Shown piece after piece: positions 22,286-26,870 of a DNA stretch of 26,870 nt. The translations under genes and the position numbers were made by a program. Position 1 is the stretch's first letter. Every line of letters begins with the position of its first letter. The notes under the pieces were generated by a model that saw only the letters and a list, made by a program, of their open reading frames with translations, was not told the origin of the DNA and did no database searches. The stretch comes from Collinsella sp. (lineage in GTDB: Bacteria > Actinomycetota > Coriobacteriia > Coriobacteriales > Coriobacteriaceae): positions 1 through 26,870 of the forward strand of contig DXLP01000028.1 of NCBI GenBank assembly GCA_019414645.1. The letters are read 5' to 3'.

Positions 22286-23125
22286 GTGATTGATTCGGAA
22301 CAGCTTAAGCAACATATGGTCAAGGCCGTAGAGGAGATTCGAGCCACCAATCCGATGGCCGGCTCCATCACCAACACGGTGACGATCGACTTTGTCGCCA
22401 ACGCGCAGCTCGCCGTGGGCGGTTCGGCCGCCATGGTCTATCTGCCCGACGAGGGCGAGGCGCTCGTTGCCGGCGGCGGCGCCATCTATCTCAACATGGG
22501 CACGCTCTTCCCCATCTACGAGCAGACGATTCCCCGCGCGGCCAAGGCGGCACACGACGCCGGCAAGCCCTGGGTGCTCGATCCGGTGGGTCTGGGCATC
22601 GGTAGCCTGCGCACCCAGCTGGTAAACGAGCTCAAGCAGTACAAGCCCGCCATCGTACGCGGCAACGCCTCCGAGATCATCGCACTCTCCGGCCTGTGGG
22701 GTCTTGAGGGCGAGTCGGCCGATCTGAGCCGCGTACGTGGTGTCGATACCACCGACACGGTCGACGCCGCCCGCGATGCCGCCGTGGCGCTCGCTCGCTA
22801 CACCGGCGGCGCCGTTGTGGTCTCGGGCGAAGTCGACCTGATTACCGACGGCACGACCGTGGCCAAATCCCACGGCGGCAGCCCGCTCATGTCCAAGATC
22901 ACCGGCTGCGGTTGCTCGCAGGGCGGCGTGCTGGCCGTGTACGCCTGTGCTACCGATCCGTTTACGGCAGCAGTCTGCGGCACCGCCGTCTACAACGTTG
23001 CCGGCACGCGTGCCGCCGCCGTCGCCGATGCCCCGGCAAGCTTTAAGGTCGCCTTTATCGACGAGCTCTACCGCGCAACCGCCCAGGATATTGCCGACAA
23101 CCGACTCGAGCTCGAGGAGGCATAA
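22286..23125 (+). CDS. thiM: Hydroxyethylthiazole kinase ThiM
   Basis: A 279-residue ribokinase-like kinase that phosphorylates 4-methyl-5-(2-hydroxyethyl)thiazole in thiamine salvage. It shows 'NPMAGSITNTVTIDFVANAQ', 'LDPVGLGIGSLRT', 'VRGNASEIIAL' and the phosphate-binding, catalytic-cysteine region 'SKITGCGCSQGG'. The start is GTG at 22286: AAGGAGG lies eight bases upstream, whereas nearby ATG and GTG codons are out of frame. It is first in a three-gene operon under the TPP riboswitch, with the next gene three bases after its stop. Confidence 0.94.
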   Translation: MIDSEQLKQHMVKAVEEIRATNPMAGSITNTVTIDFVANAQLAVGGSAAMVYLPDEGEALVAGGGAIYLNMGTLFPIYEQTIPRAAKAAHDAGKPWVLDPVGLGIGSLRTQLVNELKQYKPAIVRGNASEIIALSGLWGLEGESADLSRVRGVDTTDTVDAARDAAVALARYTGGAVVVSGEVDLITDGTTVAKSHGGSPLMSKITGCGCSQGGVLAVYACATDPFTAAVCGTAVYNVAGTRAAAVADAPASFKVAFIDELYRATAQDIADNRLELEEA

Positions 23126-23128
23126 GCC

Positions 23129-23470
23129 ATGTCCGAACCCGCAACAAATGCCGGCATGAACACGCTCGTCGCCGTGGCCATCGCCCCATGCGGCACCGGC
23201 GACGAGCTGTCCGCCGAGGTCGCCGAGGTCGTGCGCGTCATTCGCGAGAGCGGCCTTCCCAACCGCACCACCTCGATGTTCACCGAGATCGAGGGCGACT
23301 GGGACGAGGTCATGCAGGTCGTGCGCGACGCGACCTTTGTGTTGGCGAGCAAGGGCATCCGCACCGAAGTCGTGCTCAAAGCCGATATTCGACCCGGATT
23401 TACCGACACCATGACCGGCAAACTCAAGCGCATGGAAGCACAGATCAAAAAGCAGGAGGAAGCACAATGA
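23129..23470 (+). CDS. Thiamine-binding protein, MTH1187/YkoF-like
   Basis: A 113-residue protein of the small ferredoxin-like thiamine-binding family (MTH1187, formerly DUF77). Typical parts are 'VAVAIAPCGTGDELSAEVAE', 'VVRVIRESGLPNRTTSMFTE' and 'EVVLKADIRPGFTDTM'. Such proteins bind thiamine or its hydroxymethylpyrimidine part in the cytoplasm; here it sits between two thiazole/thiamine enzymes. GAGGAGG at the end of thiM serves as its ribosome site. Its stop overlaps the thiE start (ATGA), which suggests coupled translation. Confidence 0.86.
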   Translation: MSEPATNAGMNTLVAVAIAPCGTGDELSAEVAEVVRVIRESGLPNRTTSMFTEIEGDWDEVMQVVRDATFVLASKGIRTEVVLKADIRPGFTDTMTGKLKRMEAQIKKQEEAQ

Positions 23471-24162
23471 GCATCCGCGACAACCTTGATATCTCGGCCT
23501 ATCTGGTGCTCGGCCCCGAAAACACCCTCGGACGCCCCGTGGGCGATGTGGTGGCCCAGGCGCTCGACGCCGGCTTTACCTGCATTCAGGTGCGCTCCAA
23601 GGTGGCAAGCGCCCGCGAGATCATTGCGCTGACCGACGACGCCGCGCAGGCAATCGCACAGGCCGGCAAGACCGGTCAGGTCGCCCTGTTAATCGATGAC
23701 CGTCTGGACTGTGTGCTTGCCGCGCGCGAGCAGGGCATTGCCGTCGATGGCGTGCACGTAGGCCAGAGCGACATTCCCGTCGAGGTCTGCCGCAAGCTGC
23801 TGGGCCCCGATGCCATTGTGGGCCTTTCGGCCCGTTGCGAGGAGATGCTCGAGTACGTCAAGACCGCCGACATGAGCCTGGTCGACTACCTGGGCATCGG
23901 CCCGCTCCACGAGACCGAGACCAAGCGCGACTGCGGACGCGCGGCCGACGGCTCTATCATCACCAAGAGCTTTGAGGACCTTGCCGCACTCCACGCGGCA
24001 AGCCCCGTGCCCATCGTGGTGGGCGGCGGCGTTAAGACGGCCGACTTGCCGCAGCTTAAGGCCACCGGCGTCGACGGCTTCTTTGTGGTAAGCGCCGTCT
24101 GCAGCGCCGACGACCCCTACGCCGCTGCCAAGGAACTCGTCGACACCTGGCAGCAGGCATAG
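23467..24162 (+). CDS. thiE: Thiamine-phosphate synthase ThiE
   Basis: A 231-residue TIM-barrel enzyme joining hydroxymethylpyrimidine-PP and thiazole-P to thiamine phosphate. It shows 'CIQVRSK' (the usual QLR.K pyrophosphate site), 'LLIDDRLDC', 'GVHVGQSDIP', 'YLGIGPLHETETK' and 'VVGGGVKTADLP'. It overlaps the thiamine-binding-protein stop by four bases and has GGAGGAA upstream. It completes a salvage operon: thiazole kinase plus coupling enzyme. The pyrimidine kinase ThiD is not in the window, so the pyrimidine-PP must come from elsewhere in the genome. Confidence 0.93.
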   Translation: MSIRDNLDISAYLVLGPENTLGRPVGDVVAQALDAGFTCIQVRSKVASAREIIALTDDAAQAIAQAGKTGQVALLIDDRLDCVLAAREQGIAVDGVHVGQSDIPVEVCRKLLGPDAIVGLSARCEEMLEYVKTADMSLVDYLGIGPLHETETKRDCGRAADGSIITKSFEDLAALHAASPVPIVVGGGVKTADLPQLKATGVDGFFVVSAVCSADDPYAAAKELVDTWQQA

Positions 24163-24206
24163 GCCTATGCCGAGCAGCTGCTCCGCAGCCTCATACCTTC
24201 GACAGC

Positions 24207-24376
24207 GGAAAGCGCACCCCAGTTTGGACGTCCATTCTGGGATGCGCTTTCCATATAGAGGGCCAGCAGAAAACGCATCCCATTCCAAGCGCAAATTTTG
24301 GGATGCGGTTTCCGCGACCGCCCCCTCGCGGAAACCGCATCCCAGTCTGAGCGCATATTCCGGGATGCGCTTTCCG
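24207..24376. repeat. Tandem array of related hairpins
   Basis: Three imperfect direct repeats, each ending TGGGATGCG(C/G)TTTCC, lie between the thi operon and the convergent patatin gene. Unit 1: 24207-24222 pairs with 24237-24252, with the palindrome TGGACGTCCA in its loop. Unit 2: 24269-24282 pairs with 24299-24312. Unit 3: about 24329-24345 pairs with 24360-24375. In addition 24300-24316 and 24327-24343 are perfect 17-bp inverted repeats, so units 2 and 3 can pair with each other. The element may also end transcription of both neighbours. Confidence 0.75.
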
Positions 24377-24385
24377 TAGCAGCCC

Positions 24386-25255
24386 TTACCCCGCCAGATA
24401 CGCTTCCAGCGCGGGCAGCGTCGTCTCCGCATCGTGGCGGCCGATCTGGTAGATGCGCTCGAGCTCACCGGGCTCGCGGCACAGTGACGGCACCTTCACC
24501 GATTCGCTCGGCCGCACCACAAAGATCTCGCCAGCGGCCTCGCGACGCGCCAGGTCATCGAGCGTGGCGTTGTAGACCTCGTGCCGATGCTCAAGCGCCG
24601 CAACAAACGCCGGATAGTGACGATACACGCGACGCAGCATGGGCATCACGCTGTTGGGCTGCTTTACAAAGCCCGCCGGCTGCGTCAGCACCACCACGTT
24701 GCGGTCATAGCCCTGCGCAAACAGCCAGGCACTGGGAATGGAATCGGCAACGCCGCCATCCAGGTACTTATGCCCCTCAATGGCGACAGGGCGTGTTGCC
24801 ACGGGAATCGCCGATGACGCGCGAATCCACTCGATGTCGCGCTCGTCGCCATAGGGCAAGTCATGGTAGACGGCCTCGCCCGTCTCGATATCGGTACACA
24901 CGCACGTAAACCGCATGGGACAGGCGCGATATGCCTCCAGATCGATGGGATCGCGCTCGATGGGCACCTCGTGGTAGGCAAACTCGGCATTGAACATATC
25001 ACCGGTTCGCAACCAGCTCGTCACGCTCGCATAGCGCTTGTCGGCGCAATAGGCCTTGTTGTAGCGAATGGCACGGCCGATCTGGCGCGATTTAAAGTTG
25101 TAGCCAAACGCCGCGCCCGCCGAGACGCCCACCATATGGTCACAGGTCAGGCCGCACTCCATCCATACGTCGAGCACGCCCGCCGTATACATACCGCGGT
25201 AGCCGCCTCCCTCGAGCGCAAGCCCCACCGTGGGCGTCGTATCTGGCTGTGCCAT
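24386..25255 (-). CDS. Patatin-like phospholipase
   Basis: A 289-residue patatin-family acyl hydrolase, YjjU-like. It has the oxyanion motif 'GGGYRG' (16-21), the nucleophile Ser45 in 'GVSAG' and the dyad Asp166 in 'YLDGGVAD'. It probably hydrolyses phospholipid or other acyl esters; it has no signal peptide, so it is cytoplasmic or membrane-associated. The start MAQPDTTP at 25255 is taken because a GGAG-containing purine stretch lies upstream; the open frame runs further through the intergenic region. A TTGACG/TTAAAA pair, 17 bases apart (25300-25305 and about 25277-25282), is a plausible promoter. Confidence 0.9.
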   Translation of the reverse strand: MAQPDTTPTVGLALEGGGYRGMYTAGVLDVWMECGLTCDHMVGVSAGAAFGYNFKSRQIGRAIRYNKAYCADKRYASVTSWLRTGDMFNAEFAYHEVPIERDPIDLEAYRACPMRFTCVCTDIETGEAVYHDLPYGDERDIEWIRASSAIPVATRPVAIEGHKYLDGGVADSIPSAWLFAQGYDRNVVVLTQPAGFVKQPNSVMPMLRRVYRHYPAFVAALEHRHEVYNATLDDLARREAAGEIFVVRPSESVKVPSLCREPGELERIYQIGRHDAETTLPALEAYLAG

Positions 25256-25584
25256 GCGACCATCTCCGTTCCTGCGTTTTAAAACGAAACAAGTATACCC
25301 GTCAACATATATCGCCTCAGTCGCATTTTCATCGAACATCGTCGCGTTACCGTTTGGCGAATAATGGCGAATAATGGCCGCCCGCAACATGGGCACCCCT
25401 GCATAATTCCATTCACTTGTTTATACTACTCAGTAGTTATCAACAACGAACGTCAGCCGACAAATAAACCCAACGACGCAGCAAGGCGGGGGCTTGGAAA
25501 CACGCGAGGCGTTGAGCAACAACGCGTGTGCACAACGAGCTCGCCCGACGCAATCCGCCCCGACCCCAGAAAGCCGCCTACAGC
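25256..25584. promoter_or_regulatory. Divergent intergenic region, patatin / GGDEF gene
   Basis: This 329-base stretch has no convincing gene. It holds the candidate patatin promoter near 25277-25305, a short direct repeat GCGAATAATG (25358-25377 region), and TATACT at 25422-25427 as a possible -10 for the GGDEF gene. The 13-bp palindrome ACTACT-C-AGTAGT (25425-25437) overlaps that -10. A hairpin of CACGCG (25501-25506) and CGCGTG (25523-25528) lies nearer the start. No c-di-GMP riboswitch pattern was recognised. Confidence 0.45.
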
Positions 25585-26820
25585 ATGGATACCCCCAGCA
25601 ATTACACTGAAACGCTCGAAAAGACCGTCCGCGACCTTCTCAAGCGTCAGGAGGATCTGGTCAGGACCGCCTTTACCGACCAGCTTACCGGGCTTGGCAA
25701 CCGCGGCGGCTTTGCCCGTTCCCTCGAGGAGCTCTGGGAGCAGGACACCCCCGTTACCATGGCGTACATCGATATCGACAATCTCAAGCACTGCAACGAC
25801 ATCTTTGGACATGACGAAGGCAACCGCTATATCTTGCAGGTGAGCCTCTATCTCAAACTGTATATGAAGGTGGACGAGGCGGCATTTCGTCTGGGGGGCG
25901 ACGAGTTCGCCATCCTGTCTACGATTGCAACCGAGGACGACCTCGCCGAACGTCTGGAACGCTGCCGAACGGTCCTGCTCAAAAACAACGATGCCGAGAT
26001 GCCTCACTCGTTTAGCTACGGAGTGGCACACGCCGACCCCGCCCTGGGCGAAGCCCCCAATCGCTTGACGAACGATGCCGACCATCGCATGTACGACTAC
26101 AAGCTACGTCATGCCGTGCACCTTGATCGACGCAATATCGCACAAGCCCACACCGACGACTTCGAAATAAGCGATCGCATTTTCGACGCCCTTTCGATGC
26201 TCAACGAAGGCCGATATTTCTTTATCGAGAACTTGGACAAACATCGAACCCTTTGGTCACAAGGCGCCTTGCGCGATCTTGGTCTTCCTTCGGAGCATAT
26301 AGACAACTGCCACGATTACTGGAAAACGCGTGTCCATCCCGATGACCTTGAGGCCTATACCAACGACATCGACCAAATCTATGACGGCTCCAAACATCGC
26401 CACGTCATGCAGTACCGCGTGCGCAATGCCGCCGGCGACTACATCCTCGGCCGTGCTCGCGGGTTTCGTATCGACGGCGACGGAAATGTCCCCTCGCTCT
26501 ATGTCGGCGAGCTCGTCAACCACTCGCTTGCCGAGACCGTCGACGCCGCCACGGGCCTCGGAACGCAGCGCACGCTGATCAACGCTATCGATGCCTGCCG
26601 TCGCGACCGTTGCAAGACGGGGCTTATAGCAGTGCGCGTTCGCGGCACGGCAAAGCTCAACGAGCTCTACGGGGCCGAGGCCGTCGACAACATGCTCGCC
26701 GAATACGCAGGCCGCATGCTGTCGATTACTCGCGGCAGGAGTCGCGTCTTCCGCTCACGCAACGCCCAGTTCGTCGTGCTTAGCAACAATTTGGATCACG
26801 AAGCATTCGAGCAACGGTAG
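25585..26820 (+). CDS. GGDEF-PAS-degenerate GGDEF signalling protein
   Basis: A 411-residue soluble protein. Residues about 25-180 are a diguanylate cyclase domain with 'LTGLGNRGGF', 'YIDIDNLKHCND' and an intact GGDEF (104-108). The inhibitory RxxD site is replaced by KVDE. Residues about 195-312 are a PAS_3-like sensor ('YWKTRVHPDDLEAY', 'QYRVRNAAGDYILGRARGF'). Residues 317-411 are a second GGDEF-like fold in which the signature is replaced by SRNAQF and the C-terminal part is missing. The protein ends 20 bases before a strong terminator. It probably makes c-di-GMP under PAS control. ATG 25585 has only a weak ribosome site; a GTG at 25528 in frame is an alternative. No membrane segment is seen. 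Confidence 0.85.
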   Translation: MDTPSNYTETLEKTVRDLLKRQEDLVRTAFTDQLTGLGNRGGFARSLEELWEQDTPVTMAYIDIDNLKHCNDIFGHDEGNRYILQVSLYLKLYMKVDEAAFRLGGDEFAILSTIATEDDLAERLERCRTVLLKNNDAEMPHSFSYGVAHADPALGEAPNRLTNDADHRMYDYKLRHAVHLDRRNIAQAHTDDFEISDRIFDALSMLNEGRYFFIENLDKHRTLWSQGALRDLGLPSEHIDNCHDYWKTRVHPDDLEAYTNDIDQIYDGSKHRHVMQYRVRNAAGDYILGRARGFRIDGDGNVPSLYVGELVNHSLAETVDAATGLGTQRTLINAIDACRRDRCKTGLIAVRVRGTAKLNELYGAEAVDNMLAEYAGRMLSITRGRSRVFRSRNAQFVVLSNNLDHEAFEQR

Positions 26821-26838
26821 CGCGCAGAGATGTGGTGT

Positions 26839-26870
26839 AAGAGGCGGGGCATGCCCCGCCTCTTCCCTTT
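26839..26870 (+). terminator. Intrinsic terminator of the GGDEF gene
   Basis: A perfect 12-bp GC-rich stem (26839-26850 with 26853-26864) with a two-base centre, followed by a pyrimidine tract with TTT at the window end. Confidence 0.82.

Noticed and set aside
22244..23467. 407-codon minus-strand reading frame
   Set aside because: Antisense to thiM and the thiamine-binding gene, with Gly/His-rich shadow composition.
24207..24376. CRISPR array
   Set aside because: Repeats are palindromic hairpins with uneven spacing and pair with one another; no cas genes nearby.
25440..25584. c-di-GMP riboswitch before the GGDEF gene
   Set aside because: A hairpin is present but the conserved GEMM core could not be matched.

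Overview
The window looks like a chromosomal segment of a high-GC gut actinobacterium of class Coriobacteriia, most likely Collinsella or a close relative. This is an inference from gene content and style: a bile salt hydrolase, short peptide-deformylase-like proteins, LAxTG-type cell-wall anchors, strong G/C codon bias, and frequent GTG starts behind GGAGG-like ribosome sites. No rRNA, tRNA, phage, transposase or CRISPR array was seen.

Layout. Positions 1-200 hold a long imperfect palindrome and a hairpin behind an RGG-repeat protein (195-1106, minus). Next come an MFS drug exporter (minus), a short peptide-deformylase-like gene (plus), and an XRE-HTH/AlaA aminotransferase fusion (minus) with an internal start and an upstream operator cluster. 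A LysR regulator is divergent from an EamA exporter, followed by the Kup potassium transporter. Then come a bile salt hydrolase and a second deformylase-like gene lacking the catalytic glutamate (both minus), and an AzgA-type purine permease (plus).

From 12379 to about 16465 lies a diverged tandem duplication with a period of 2047 bp. Each unit carries the 3' end of azgA with its terminator, then a beta-helix surface protein ending in an LAATG sorting signal. Copy A is intact; copy B has a one-base frameshift. Downstream are an esterase-like hydrolase, a UraA-type uracil permease (minus), and a MetE-like methyltransferase (minus). The methyltransferase promoter region has a LysR-type palindrome, and a LysR gene and a HAD phosphatase lie upstream in the same orientation.

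A large inverted repeat separates the HAD gene from a TPP-riboswitch-controlled thiamine operon (thiM, a thiamine-binding protein, thiE). After the operon comes an array of related hairpins, then a patatin-like phospholipase (minus) and a GGDEF-PAS-degenerate GGDEF protein (plus).

How the genes work together. Most are independent transcription units separated by visible intrinsic terminators. The themes are nutrient salvage (purines, uracil, thiazole/thiamine, potassium, methionine), host interface (bile salt hydrolase, wall-anchored beta-helix proteins), and signalling. The strongest leads are the HTH-aminotransferase fusion with an apparent second start at full AlaA length, the azgA-tail fossil that records the duplication, the pair of deformylase paralogs with different active-site losses, and three unexplained families of palindromic elements.
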